A DNA stretch of 64,000 nucleotides from Macrolepiota albuminosa (GCA_027475525.1 JAMWFC010000017.1:100420-164419); one strand, 5' to 3'; counted from the first letter of the stretch, positions 21,601-32,451 are shown. Program-made: numbers and translations. Notes: generated by a model not told the origin, from the sequence alone.

Positions 21601-22704
21601 AAAGACGAGGCCCTGGACATAATAGAAAAGGTTTTCGACAGCACCAGTTGCTCAGTCTTCTGCGACGGCTCAGGCTTCGAGGGTGGAATCGGCGCTTCCG
21701 CGGTCCTCTACGTAGACGGGGTGGAAACTTCCAGCAGGAAGTTTCACCTAGGCTCAGGTGCTGAGCACATAGTCTACGAAGGGGAGATAGTTGGACTATG
21801 CCTCGGCCTCCACATCCTGCACAGCCTCAACAAGCAACTACGCTACAAGATTGCCTTCGGGAGCGACAGTCAGGCGACTCTGAAAGCCCTCAAGAACCAA
21901 AAACCCCACCCGGCGCACTACCTGTTGGACCAAGTACATGACATGGCCGAAGCTCTGCACAGAAAACAAGATCGCCTACTTAATGCGGCCGCAAGACGAT
22001 CCAAGCAAGCTACAGCCAATAACAGAGCCCCTCGCTCCCGACGGGTGGTAAGACTTCACTTCCACTGGTCACCTGGCCATGAAGGTTTCTCTCCGAATGA
22101 GAAAGCTGACCAACTAGCGAAAGAGGCTGCCCAGGGAGAGTCCAGTCCCCCGGAAGCCCTCCCAGCCTTTCTCCGCCGCAAGGCCCTGCCCGTAAGTATC
22201 CCAGCCTCCCGCCAGGCGGACTCAATAGCCACGGAAGTCCTGTGGAAGCGCCGCTGGAAAAAGTCCCCAAGATTCCGGGCCATCGCGCGGCTCGACAGAA
22301 CTCTCCCCTCCAGATCGTACATGCGCACAATATCCTCGATGAACAGGAAGCAGGCTGCCATCCTCACTCAACTGCGAACGGGCCACATCCCCCTCAACCA
22401 CCACCTATTCAGAATCAACAGAGCCGAGTCGCCAGTTTGCCCCCACTGCGCCAACCTCACTGTGGAGACCGTCGAGCACTTCCTCACCCGCTGCCCACAC
22501 TACAGCAGAGAACGTTTCACCCACCTGACGCTACAACTGAAACGCAAAGCTGAGTCCATCTCTTACCTGTTGTCTGCTCCCGAAGCCCTGAAGCACCTGC
22601 TTAGATACACAGAAGCCACAAAACGCTTTCACCCAGACAGACAAAGCACGGTCAACGACCGCCGACCCAACCAAGCAAGCCACCTCCCACAGTCCACTAC
22701 CTAG
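18640..22704 (+). CDS. LINE ORF2: AP-endonuclease, reverse transcriptase, RNase H
   Basis: 1354 aa without interruption. The N-terminal apurinic-like endonuclease has LRIWQQNTRKS, AIQEPFLD, GDFNRHHPSWE and, near residue ~240, DHLPIVTVL. The reverse transcriptase includes FKAPGPDGIPN, AYRPIGLLNTIGK, FLDVQGAFPNT (motif A), NGTTQGCPLS and FVDDAMFLA (motif C, the YxDD position). An RNase H domain follows with CDGSGFEGG, GSDSQATLKAL and HWSPGHEGFSPNEKADQLA. The C-terminus has the CCHC cluster CPHCANLTVETVEHFLTRC. The order EN-RT-RH-CCHC is that of the fungal Tad clade. It nicks target DNA and copies the element RNA into the nick. Translation probably depends on re-initiation after ORF1. All catalytic positions that I can recognise are kept. 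Confidence 0.93.
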   Translation: MNRLTPKAPEKLRIWQQNTRKSDIAQAAMLNTASPLDWDVLAIQEPFLDRLGNTKASPHWRVIYPTSHRRDGSTRTRSVLLINTNIATDSFVTLNLPSTDITAVRFIGDHGSISIFNIYNACENNNTLDALDAFLSSAPTDARPLATDQMLWIGDFNRHHPSWESIDNRRLNNVPEFIQPLLAMIETYDMDLALPPGLPTLQMTAGNWTRPDNVWCTHSETSPIISCEVVPSLRPPITDHLPIVTVLELPVPRSPSPPTKDFRNADWTRFCESLVAKLQLHLPAAHILTKGSFDSTVTKLTSIIKEVIADEDTVPTKNPSPFTKRWWSKDLSKLKAQRRKASNESHKLRDLKDHPIHKEAARLSREMAEAIKKSKDEHWKSWLENINARQIYTANKYAISGPTDFACDRVPSLKDPSEVGDAAATTNGRKAQLLAKSFFPPLPTISIPSSAYPEPIPDLPFFSRARIIQATQSLQPFKAPGPDGIPNIVLKRCADELADHLYFIYRAVFELDVYHQSWLESTTLVLRKPGKPAYNVANAYRPIGLLNTIGKLLSTLVAADLSHLAEKHALLPSGQFGGRPSRNTTDAMHLITHRIKKAWRSGKVASALFLDVQGAFPNTVPDRLIHNMRKKGVPSRYIQLARQMLTNRRTQLRFDDYSSDWISIDNGTTQGCPLSMIFYSFYNAPLLLTAHPNSSVEASIGFVDDAMFLAIADTLADAHRVLADMMARADGGFGWSDSHNSPFELTKLALMNYPRSTSDLIPPDLALTRIDHTGSTSTLTVKTVPTYKYLGVVFDSRLRWSAHAQVIAAKATWWSQQVARLSRLSGGMPPNRMRQLYNTVAIPAFTYAADVWYSGVSEMSKGSRRTGSVAVTKRLCPAQRSMAKQVTGALRTTAGDVLEVFANLLPIDLLFRKVLTRAALRLASLPQSHPLRGPVRNSVRSHVRRHRSPLHNLFSFTGVTPDHVERVHPTRRRPGYAPAFSIHIPESKDEALDIIEKVFDSTSCSVFCDGSGFEGGIGASAVLYVDGVETSSRKFHLGSGAEHIVYEGEIVGLCLGLHILHSLNKQLRYKIAFGSDSQATLKALKNQKPHPAHYLLDQVHDMAEALHRKQDRLLNAAARRSKQATANNRAPRSRRVVRLHFHWSPGHEGFSPNEKADQLAKEAAQGESSPPEALPAFLRRKALPVSIPASRQADSIATEVLWKRRWKKSPRFRAIARLDRTLPSRSYMRTISSMNRKQAAILTQLRTGHIPLNHHLFRINRAESPVCPHCANLTVETVEHFLTRCPHYSRERFTHLTLQLKRKAESISYLLSAPEALKHLLRYTEATKRFHPDRQSTVNDRRPNQASHLPQSTT

Positions 22705-23096
22705 CCCACCGGGGCGAATTTTTCCCTTCCAGACATTTCTTACACCCAACTAAAAGTATCAATCAATTACTCCCTTTCTACTAACGGCACGGGGCATTAT
22801 GCCCATCAACAGGTACTGGCCACCCCACGTCCCAGGGATCGCGGCCCCGATGCTCGTCCCACCCCCAGCCCGACCTATCGAGCTCTCGTCGCCTAAACCC
22901 CGCAGACCCCCCCACGGTCGAATGTGCCTCCAACGGGTTTAACAGGGGAGTGTAGTCTAAACAGCGCTGGGACGCGTTGACTTGCTCATTCTCTGCGTAT
23001 GCAGGGGGGCAAGGATTCTATAGCTCTCGTAATGTAAATAGCCTGTTCGTATGTAACGTGCAAAATGGGTGCCAAGCATCCAGGGCACGATAATGG

Positions 23097-23131
<35 letters not shown>
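22705..23131 (+). other. LINE 3' UTR and poly(A) tail
   Basis: About 390 bp of non-coding sequence followed by A35 (23097..23131). The tail marks the 3' junction of the insertion; element A sequence resumes after it (CATACGCAACA, also found in copies B and C just after their CCCAACATTTTGGTC words). Confidence 0.8.
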
Positions 23132-23140
<9 letters not shown>

Positions 23141-23569
23141 GACTTGTACATACGCAACAAAGAACAGAGTTTCCTGCTCCTTTTACGGTCCAAATTTCAT
23201 TTACGGTTGGCAACGTCAAAATTATTGACAGTTGCAGACTCTCGCTAACACTCGACACACTTGCACCTTGCAGCTATGGCAGGCATTAACGACGCTTAGA
23301 CCTCGCTAAGCTTACCGTGTTCTTGCCGCTCACATTGCCGTGTTCACTTACCACTTTTTCTCTAAGCGCTTTTGCCTTAGCACTTGACACTTGCCGACCT
23401 TTTTCCGACTTTACTTTATTTTCATAGGCGTGTTCTCTGGGACCTGCCCAGGACTCCTCACATTACTTTTAGCGCGCCAAATGCAAGCTTTTGGTACGGT
23501 AACACTATTGTTATATTTGTTACTGACCAAACTTTGGGCGTCATCAACGTGGGCTGTCTTAACAAAGAA

Positions 23570-24990
23570 CTATGCTGATGGAACTGATTATACTGGATCT
23601 TTCAATGATGATCATTGTATCTCTTGCATCATAGAAAAACAACTAGCATGTCCTTACAATCATTTACATAAACAAGCAACAAAGCTCTGTGAGATTATTT
23701 ATATAGACTCTTGCAGACTATTTCTTATTCAATTTACAAAAGGACAATCAAACTATTTTCACACCATGTTCAATGACTACTCTAATTTTGATAGCACTGT
23801 CTTATTATTGATAAAATAAAGCATGCAAATATTTCAAGCAAGTTATAAATCAATGAGAACTCAAGTCAGACACCAAAGTTTGAACTGTTTAATATAATAG
23901 TGCAAAGAAGTTTTACAGGGTGCTTTACAAGATTTTCTGGATGAGAAAGGAATTGTATTACAATCTACCACACCATACACTTATCAACAAAATAGAAAAG
24001 CTGAAAGGTATATTCAAACCATCAAAGATACAGCACAAGCCTTGATGGCCAAGTCAGGCCTTTTAATGTTCTTTTTAGATAATGCCATATTAATGGCACA
24101 ATATCTTCAAAATTGTCTTCTGACATTGACACTTCCTATCCTGATAACTCCTTACAAAGCCATAGAAGGGAAGAAACCTAATCTCTCACACCTTTGTATG
24201 TGAAGTTGCCAGTGTTTTGTCTTACATTTACTAGAAACTCATTGAAAGGGTAATACTCATCATTTTGAAGCAATTTTTGTTGGTTATGATGAAGATTGAC
24301 TAGGCTAGAGAGTTTGTGACTTTAATAGGAAGTATTTTTTCTTGTGAAATGTCATATTCTATGAGAACATTTGAGGCTGTCTTAAATCATACTTAATCCA
24401 AGATAAATCTAAATCTTCTACTTACTATACTCATGGTATTACTGATCTTCATCTTCAATCTCAATCCTTGTCTCCACCATCATCTGATTCACCTTATGAC
24501 AACCTTCCTTCTCTCAGTTCTAATCCACTTACCCTTACTTTGAACCCTTCTGCTTCTCATCCAACATTCTCTTTACCTCAACAACATTCCAATCTTTATA
24601 GTATTCGACCACACCAGAACATTGTTCCTATAGCTGCTAGGAAAATCTTTCTGGAAGACATTGCACAGTGGAATGAACATCTTATTTGGCTTAGAGCAAA
24701 TTAGCAAGCTTGTTTTGAACCTCACCAAGGATTATCTGCTATTCTGGATATCAATGCCCTTTTATCTACTCCTTTTTTTTAGCAGTATCAATAATCTTGT
24801 TTCTCTCAAGAAATCAACATTAGCAGAGTATGAAGCCTATGTTATATATAGTTCAGATCTGCTACATTTTTGAATATCTTGAAAGTACAACCTGTCCAAG
24901 ACACTGAAAAATTACCATGAAGCAATTAATCAACCTGATGCTGCCAAGTGGCTTAAAGCCATGAAATGAGAAGTCAACAGCCTTATGGTG
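23570..24990 (+). pseudogene. Copia GAG-pre-integrase and integrase remnants
   Basis: Resumes the Copia frame after element A. The zinc-binding part reads CISCIIEKQLACPYNH around 23610-23660, followed by core-like IIYIDSCRLF and, near 23930-24100, STTPYTYQQNRKAERYIQTI, the conserved end of the Copia integrase core (PYTPQQNG.AER in intact members). A LKAMK segment of the region before the reverse transcriptase lies near 24960. Stops and shifts are frequent. Confidence 0.7.
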
Positions 24991-25035
24991 TAGTACTTGG
25001 TTGCAAGTAGTACTGATAGTTCTGGGGCTTGCTAG

Positions 25036-26030
25036 TGTAGAATACAACCTTCAATTCACACTGACTCTGACGACAAAATGGATTATTATTATTGTAAATG
25101 CTTTCAATAATTTTGCAGAAAGCAGAGGTTTTGAGCTCTTATAATGTTGAATGCTTTCAATAATCTTGCAAAAAGCAGAGGCTTTGAGGTATTATAATGT
25201 TGAGTGAGAATAATAATATTCCAAAAAGTAGAGGTTTCTCAACAAACTCTGGCCTAAGCAATTCACCCTCTAGGAATCACTGGGCCTTTGCCTATTAATT
25301 GCCTGTCTATTTTCTACTAAGCTTGGGCTACTTATACTGTTTTTCTGGTGCACAGACTACTATCTACATATGACTCTTTGTTGTAAACTCTCCAGCCTTT
25401 GGAACATATCTGATAGTCCAATTTCCCTTTTGGGAGGCCTGTTTCAGTGCCACCAGTTCCACCATTCCTCTGGATGTTTCTGATTGCTACTTCCTCATTT
25501 GCTTCAGCCCTATTTAGCATGATCCCATTCATAGATCCTGCTTTTTCCTTTTAGCGCTTTCCTATGCTTCTTTTCCCTTTCCCTTTTCAGTCATGTCAAA
25601 TCAGGCTTTTGTCAGATCTGAGCTTGATCTAGATCATCACAAATTGATCCTATTTCATCACTTCTGCCAGCTCCCATGCTTCCCCTCCCCATTACAGTAG
25701 TTGGACTATTGTTGAGCTGATAGTTTGAGCTGGTCCTTGCCTGTTGTTTTGTACTTTTCTGTGTATTTATTGGGATGTTTTAGAGATATATTTTTGTTGA
25801 GACTGCTACCAGGAGGCTTACAGTTTTCAGCCCATAATTAAATGTTTATTTTGACTTCTGGTGCATGGTGTGTCCCTGACTGCTGATACAGCATTGTATC
25901 AATGGCACTGTATATTTAAATCTGCACTGTTACCATTAAAATTTAAAGCACTTGGTGTCCAATGAGTATTTGCACTGTTACCATCAAAATTTAAAGCACT
26001 TGGTGTCCAATGAGTATTTTCAAACAAACA
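25036..26030. repeat. ~1-kb insertion between Copia integrase and RT, with tandem repeats
   Basis: The Copia frame breaks near 25030 and resumes near 26040. The insert starts TGTAGAATACAACC and contains a ~63-bp unit repeated about 2.5 times (about 25085..25235, AATGCTTTCAATAAT...GCAGAGG). Close to its right side is a 48-bp tandem duplication (about 25925..26018, GCACTGTTACCAT...GAGTATTT). A solo LTR ending ...GATACAGCA near 25895 is possible; ends are not certain. Confidence 0.4.
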
Positions 26031-26039
26031 CAATCCTGA

Positions 26040-27500
26040 TAGCTCAATTATCATTGGACAAGAGAAAGCTTGTCTAGTAGCTCAGGAATTCAGTCAATGA
26101 CCTGAGGATTATGGTTCAACATATGCACCTGTTGCAAAAATGACTAGCATTAGGATTATCATTACTTACACCACACTCTATGATCTCAATCTCTACACTT
26201 TTGATGTCAAGACTGTGTTTTTGAATGCACCTTTATCACATAAAATCTATTGCAAACAGATTCCAGGATTTCTTAATTCTGATCTGAAGAAAGTCAATCA
26301 AATTCTTTGAGCCTTGTATGGTCTTAAGCAGACATCACATGGATGGTAGATTGTATTATGAGGTGTCCTTGAATCTTTAGAATTGAGCAGATGCAAGGCT
26401 GATTATGACATTTTCTTTGCATGATTCTCAACTCCAGCACACCATTCTATCCCTCCTCTCCCTAACAACACTGATCTTTTCATTATCATCTGTGTCCATG
26501 TCAATAATAGACTGAACACCACAAACTCTAAACTACTCCATGACTGGATCATTATCAAGATGAATCAGTGCTTTACTATAAAGGATTTGGGTTCTACCAA
26601 TCTGTACTTAGATATCTGAATTGACTGCAGCAGAACAAATTGAAAAATATAATTATTTTAAAAAGGATACATACTGAATCTTCTGTCCACATATAGTCTT
26701 TTCAACGCTACCCTTTTTTTCTTAATACTGCATGGCAATCTTCATGACTTTCAGAGCCACCTACTAATGCTGTTTCTGACATTCTAAATGATAAAGTCAA
26801 AGTGCATTTCCAATATCTTGTTGGATCAATACTCTACTTAAGTTTTGCATGAGGCCAGACTTGGCATTTACAGCCATGGCTTTGAGACAACACAATGCAA
26901 ATCCGACCAGAGCTTATCTATTTGCAGCAAAGCATGTCCTCTGTTACATTTCTGAAACTAGAGATTTTGCTTTTAAGTACAATTTCAATCACCTCTTACT
27001 GGATTCTCCTGCTCAACTTCTTTTGCCCAATTATTTTGAGGTTGTCAATGCCAATTGGGCATTTGATAAATCTACATGTCATAGTATGTCTGAATATGCC
27101 TTTTTTTTATATTTCAGCCTAGTCTTGTAGTCTTCCATAAAACAATGAACAGTCGCTCTATCATTCACTGAAGCTGAATATATGGCTTTGTCTCATACAA
27201 TCAAGGAAGCCATAGCTATCAGATTTTTACTCACTTTACTTAATCTTCTCATTTCTTGTTCCCTACCTATCTACTGCAATAACAATAACAAGAGTGCTCT
27301 GGATATTGTGACTTCAAACACTTGATCACATCTTAATTGAAGCACATTAACATTTGATATTACTTTATTTGTGACCAACTCAAAACTGTGTCTTTCTCCA
27401 CCTCTTGGATCTCCACTTCTGATATAATTGCTGACATCCTCACTAAACCTTTACCACAAGTTTATTCCTGCACTTGGTCTTATTTTACAATCTTTTTAAA
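26040..27500 (+). pseudogene. Copia reverse transcriptase and RNase H remnants
   Basis: ACLVAQEFSQ and TYAPVAKMTSIRIIITY near 26070-26165, then TFDVKTVFLNAPLS (RT motif A region) and IYCKQIPGF. The frame from 26849 gives MRPDLAFTAMALRQHNANP and NANWAFDKSTCHS, and FTEAEYMALSHTIKEA near 27160-27220 is the Copia RNase H signature. Several stops replace Arg or Gln codons. The end adjoins the right LTR. Confidence 0.8.
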
Positions 27501-27540
27501 GTCTTTTCTATTATTATGTTTACTTCCTCACTGATGGAGT

Positions 27541-27827
27541 TGTATTGACCAAATAGGTTATTTGTCTTAGTTTTGTCCATATCACGTATTCTTTAGCATA
27601 CATTTGAGTCATTGTTACTTTACACCTTCAGTTGTTACTCTTTCATAGTTGACACTAATGGTGTAAGTAACCTCAACTGTTATTGTCTCAGCATCATAAT
27701 ACTTACATTAACTATCATTAGCATAAATTATTGTATCTAGATATAATAAATCAGTTGTTACTTCTTCATGGTTGACACTGATGGTTATAAATTATTGTGT
27801 CTAGTGTCATTTAGATTCTGGCTGAGA
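27541..27827 (+). repeat. right (3') LTR of the Copia element
   Basis: Starts TGTATTGACC and ends GGCTGAGA. It is the partner of 12269..12557; most differences are T or A here where the left copy has C or G. Confidence 0.85.
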
Positions 27828-27833
27828 GGACTG

Positions 27834-28117
27834 TTAGGACAATATCAAAAATGTGATGACGTCAAAGGTGAACAGGGTGTCATGGACACAAAAGGCTTGG
27901 GACACTGGCCACAATACTTGCTTTGTGCACAAGAGCTTATATAATGCACACCCTGCAGATGTACTCTCAGTTCTGTTTATACAGTCTGAGAGTATGTTGA
28001 CATGGACTGCTTCTTAGATACTACATACTAAAATATTACCTAGGATCATACTTATTGTGCACTATCTAGATGTTGGTCACACCTGTAGTCAGTTATTGCT
28101 GCATCATAGTTCCAACA
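27834..28117 (+). repeat. LTR-like sequence, possibly a solo or 5' LTR
   Basis: Starts TGTTAGGACAATATC, has a TATA-like CTTATATAATG in the middle and ends GTTCCAACA, followed by TGGACTATTAATTTG, which starts with TGG as primer-binding sites often do. A partner copy was not found in the window, so the identification rests on the ends alone. Confidence 0.4.
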
Positions 28118-30259
28118 TGGACTATTAATTTGAGTATACTATGACTTTGAGCAACATTGATGTGTATTTGCTAATGGGTATACATGCAAAATTAGATGTG
28201 CATGCATCTAATATTGCAGAAATCATAAGAAAGGAATTGTTATCCAAAGAAGATACAATGTCCTTATAGAATCAGGCAGTCACCAATGTCTTCTTCAGCC
28301 CTTTTATAGAAGGTAAGAAGAAATATCCCAGAGAATCACAAAATCAGGAAGTGGAATGTTTATAGCAGGATTTTTTGGATCTAAGCCAACCATGGTTCAT
28401 CTTTTCTGGCTAATAATAGTGTTTAACCTGTTCATATTCAGTATTGACTTGCTTTTAGATACTGAACCTACATACTCTCCTTCAATACCGTCATTGTTCT
28501 CTTGAAAAGAAAGACTGGTGCATTTCCTCACTGCCTCTCTAGTGAAACCTGGTTTTGATTCCAAGTGTGCAGCCTAGCAGGAGCAAGAGTTTTTTCAAAG
28601 GTGTTGGCTCTTAAGCCACAACAAACACTACTCCAAAAAAAAAGACTGGTTGAATTTTCTCAACTCACTAGAATTAACTCACTAGGATCAACTATGTCAA
28701 TAAATGTAAGGTTTCAAATAATCATTGCTAACTCTTTTGTATAACTCCTTTCTTGATAGAGGTTGAATAGCATACCCAAAGTATTTCATGTTCATGCACT
28801 GACTTATTCAAAATGATTTCATTTATTGTAAGTTCTGAAACAAGTTGGATATGTCAATGAGCAAATTTGTTATTTTTGATGAAGTCTTCCAGATCAGTGC
28901 CAAGGTTGGTCTTTTAAATGAGAGCAGCAAATGAGGACATTTTCTAGTTGATGCCCTTGGCTTTGTATCTGAAGTGATTCCCATTAAATAGCAAATTCAA
29001 CAAAAAAAAAAAAGCTCTGGATCATTTTAGAATGGTAACAGATCAAAAGAAGTACCTAGCAGAACCAAGCACCTCATATCTGAAGTGGTTAGCACTGTCA
29101 AATAATGTTGACATAGAACAAAGCTTTGGGTAATTTTAAAATTATAACAGAACAAAATGAGTACCCTAGCAAAACCAAGCATTAGTTGATTGTCTATCTT
29201 GATGAATCAAAGGAAAAAGCACCAACTATGCCAAGGGCCCATGAGCCTTGAAATTAACTAGTTACTCCCCTTTTTAAGAGTCAATTACATCCAATGCTTT
29301 ATTATGGTACAGTTGGGCACCATCAAGAGACAGCTGAAACATGACATTGTTTGGAGAGATCTGATCCACTTCCATGCATCAAAGATAGTCCAAGCCCAAC
29401 ATTGTATTACTAAACTCAGTGAGATTTGTATATGCTATCTCAAGAATCTTATATGTTGTTTGCTCTCTATAATGCATGTGGCCTGCTATTTCTGCATGAA
29501 CATAATCTATGCATCTGATGTGAACAAGCTGGCTAGCTTATAAGTTGCCATCTTGAAACCTGACTGCAATTTATGGGAAAAAAAAAAGAAAACTTGCTGC
29601 ATCAATAGAAATGGGTTGTCTTTATCAATTTATGCTTTATGTTTATGATATGCACATCATTATCATTATTGCCATTATTATCTTTGTCAGAATCCATCAC
29701 TTCTCTCCTCTCTACTAACTTCATAAGTATGAGCTTGATGCTTGCTGTTTTTTTTTTCTGTCTATTTCTCTGCAAAAATCACAAAAAATATGTCCTATAG
29801 ACTCAGGAATAATATAACAGTACCATGGCTTGAAACATATTCTTGCTGAGGTTTGGTTCACAAAGAATTTTAGAGCACAATTGCATTGTTGATATTTTTT
29901 CTTTTCTTATAAGTGTCAGAGTTGCAGAGAGCTTACAAATGTACTTGATAAAGCCTCCTTTATAAACTATTAAAGAAGGCCAAGAAAACAACATATCTGT
30001 AAAAAAAAATGTGCACTTAATAAGTGTCCTGGAAGGAGTACTATGAATTAAGAAAAAATTGCAGAGATTGCAGCAAGGTGTCTTGTCAAGAATAAAATCT
30101 GACTGCCCAACAACCAAGGCATGTCATCTCATATGGGACTGAGATGTGCACATGGCATTTATCTTATCTCAGTAGCCTTTCTTTTGTGTAATTTTATCTG
30201 TCAGACTTATGTCAACTAATCTCAAAGCATCATGACATATCTTAGAGGAGGGGGATCAT
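28118..30259. other. AT-rich decayed repeat DNA
   Basis: No frame longer than ~100 codons with a recognisable motif. It contains an imperfect local duplication around 29000..29190 (AGTACCTAGCAGAACCAAGCA and a diverged second copy) and is strongly CpG-depleted. It is probably the internal region of the LTR element that starts at 27834, too decayed to read. Confidence 0.4.
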
Positions 30260-31792
30260 TGATGATGCCCAAAAGTTGATCAGTAGCAGACACAGTTTAT
30301 AGCTACTGACTGGGGAAATATGCATTGAGTGCACTAAGTGTGTGAGGGAGTCCTGGGCAGGTCCCAGAGAATAAGTTGGAAACAAGTTGAATGGAAAGTT
30401 GTTAAGGAAAGTGTGGTAAGAAAAGTGCACCAATGACAAAGTGCACCAATGACAAAGTGCACCTAAATGAAGGAGGAAGCAGATATGAGTAAGTTGCAGT
30501 AAGGAGTACAGCAAGAAAATTGGAGGCTTAGCAACAACTAAGCTGTGTATTGTCTGCCATAGGTGCAAGGCATGTAAGTTCCATATGCATAGCTGCAGCA
30601 AGCAGGCTAGAGGTGTTCAGATCAGACAATTGGTGACTTTGAACTAAGTTAGTGCAAAAGAAATCTGAACTGTAAGGTGAACTGAGCAGAAGTGGGGTGT
30701 GAACTGGGTACTCTGTTCTGCTGTGTAACTAATGACAATAGTAAGTATTTATGGTAAAAATGAGTTCACTGTTGATGAGCTCTTATTACAGCTGGCTACA
30801 GATAGCACCAATACCCACACCTCACATTAACCCACTGATACCACCAGAAGCAGCATGCTCTAGTGCTTCCAGCATTAATTTTTCCATATTTTTACACTAA
30901 TAACTTGCAGCTACAGCTTCCAATTACTCCAGGACCACTTTTTATAGCACTACTTATCCTTAGCACCACTGTTAACACCTTGCTGCACCTTGCCACTTGC
31001 ACTCCAAGACTATACATTTACATGGACACCTGGCATCAGTCAATCTGGAATAATGCTTTTAGCTAGTAGCAGCACTTATAGGATGAAATGATGAAGTATT
31101 TTTATAACAAATAGCTAACAGCATTATTATGGACTTTTTACCATACAATTCAGTTCACAGCATTTACTTACATTCTTATCAGTTCACCGTCCTTTGCCAG
31201 TGCTTAGCCTCTTAGCAACAGCTAACTTCTTTACTATAAATACTTATTTTTTGTTAGTAGCACATCATCAATTTGGCAGTAGAGATTGTACCCCAACATT
31301 TTGGTCACTATACACAACAGACTACCTTTTATTGACCATGTCAGCAAGAGAACTCTGCTTTAGTTTCTCTTTCTCTCTCTAACGCCTTGCAACTATGGCT
31401 TGGCATTTGTACTTAGATCTGCTAAGCAATCCTGTTTTTTTATGATCTCATTCTAGGTGCTAATACTTAGCATCTCTTAGCAATCCTTTCTCACACCTCT
31501 TAGCACCTTTTCTTAGCGACTCTCTCTCTCACCTCTTAGCACCTTTCTTTAGCAACTTTTCCATATCCCTTAGTGCTTTTTCTTAGCGACTTTTAGTGCT
31601 CTTATACTATATTTTGAAGCCTTGCACAAGTGCCTCCGATTACCTATTTTCCTTGCTATCAATCTCTTGTCTACCATGTGTTCTCTGGGACCTGTCCAGG
31701 ACATTCTCACACACCTAGCATGCTCAAAGCTATATCAACTAGGTGGCTGTACTAGTGATAGTGTGCTCTTCAGTTTGATTTGGGCATCATCA
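30260..31792. mobile_element. inverted-repeat element B (TGATGA family)
   Basis: Left end TGATGATGCCCAAAAG; the right end read in reverse complement is TGATGATGCCCAAATC. The left arm (30260..about 30786) is in minus orientation. The remainder (30787..31792) is in plus orientation and closely parallels copy C (46683..47667), starting with GCTGGCTACAGATAGCACC. It contains the block TTCTCTGGGACCTGTCCAGGA and TTAGC-rich subterminal sequence. Compared with copy C most CpG sites are TG or CA. There is no coding capacity. The flanks TCAT / CCGT could be a decayed 4-bp duplication but do not match as they stand. Confidence 0.6.
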
Positions 31793-32252
31793 CCGTTGCT
31801 AAGTGGCTAAGCATTACCAAAGAGTGGTAAACTGTAAAGAATGTAAGTAAATACTATGCATTAAACTAAATAGTGAGAAGTTAATAAGAATGCTGTTTGT
31901 CTGAACTGAGAAAAGGTGCCAAATAATGTCAGACATTAAGATGAAACACCAAGCTGTCTGTTATAGAAAAATGCCATTATTCCAACTCATAAGCACTGCC
32001 ACTGGCTAGCTGTACCATGTGCTAATTGAATGATGCCATTTGTCAATGCTTGCTGATGGCATAATACCAGCTGTCACCTGTCATTTTAGCTGCTGCCAGC
32101 ACTATCACTGATTGGATCTACCACTTGCTATGCATGGCTGTTGATATGACCTAAAATGAGTAAATTATGCATGCCAAGTTCAGAACAAGTACAGCAAGAT
32201 GTCTGGAGCTGATGCTGAGCCTGCTGTTGATGTGCCTAGCTTGTGTGGGGTC
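31793..32252. repeat. further fragment related to element A
   Basis: 31840..32020 resembles 15540..15720 in the same orientation (GTAAGTAAATACTATGCATTAAACTA, and AAGCTGTCTGT). 32100..32252 is the reverse complement of the start of 16139.. and ends GGGGTCCTATCA. It looks like rearranged pieces of the same family. Confidence 0.45.
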
Positions 32253-32451
32253 CTATCATTATGCAACACATAAAGTGCATGTGCAGAACAATTAGCTGGA
32301 AAAAATGGAAACAATAGAAAGTATATGATCAGATTTGGACACATACACATTTCAGACTTTCTGGCATTAGATTAAGGTGTGTATTGTAAGCATGCTGCTT
32401 ACAGAACAATGATTCAACTTCCTGCTGACACAATACTTCAGAATATAATCA

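Larger units (their letters stand above)
16640..23131 (+). mobile_element. intact Tad-clade LINE (non-LTR retrotransposon)
   Basis: 5' UTR (about 16640..16810), ORF1, ORF2, 3' UTR and a run of 35 A (23097..23131). Both frames are complete and uninterrupted, codon use is GC-rich and CpG is normal, in sharp contrast to the flanking Copia sequence, so it inserted recently and may still be active. A convincing target-site duplication was not found: the bases after the A-run (GTACTTACCGAC) have no clear match near 16640. Confidence 0.88.
14918..23546. mobile_element. inverted-repeat element A (TGATGA family) nested in Copia, itself split by a LINE
   Basis: The left end TGATGATGCTCAAAT (14918..) is an imperfect inverted copy of the right end, whose reverse complement reads TGATGACGCCCAAAG (ending 23546). 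From the left there is a ~1.2-kb arm in minus orientation (14918..16138), a segment starting TGATAGGACCCC (16139..about 16640), the LINE (to 23131), and the plus-oriented right arm (23132..23546). Both arms contain the conserved block CTGGGACCTGYCCAGGACTC and scattered TTAGCG / CTAAG motifs, also found in copies B (30260) and C (46683). No transposase frame is recognisable, so it is probably non-autonomous. The left arm is CpG-depleted while the right arm and the inner segment are not. Bases flanking the ends (CCAT, ACGT) do not form a clear duplication. Confidence 0.6.
12269..27827 (+). mobile_element. degenerate Ty1/Copia retrotransposon with nested insertions
   Basis: Two related ~288-bp LTRs (12269..12557 and 27541..27827) bracket gag/protease remnants (to 14917) and, after an 8.6-kb nested insertion, integrase (about 23.6-25.0 kb), reverse transcriptase and RNase H (about 26.0-27.5 kb). 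Integrase before reverse transcriptase is the Copia order. The reading frames are broken by many stops, mostly explicable as C-to-T or G-to-A changes, and CpG is nearly absent inside. A primer-binding site like that of copia follows the left LTR. No clear target duplication is seen; the right side abuts another LTR. The element cannot be autonomous. Confidence 0.85.

Noticed and set aside
17008..22553. Many antisense and shifted frames of 60-147 codons within the LINE
   Set aside because: They overlap two long sense frames with clear domains and follow from the high GC content.
23097..23131. A35 run as a gene-coding poly-Lys frame or assembly artefact
   Set aside because: It sits exactly where a LINE tail is expected, after ORF2 and the 3' UTR. 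Its exact length may be unreliable.
31193..31810. Short plus-strand frames inside element B
   Set aside because: Not conserved in copy C, where the same stretch has different stops; the region is non-coding.
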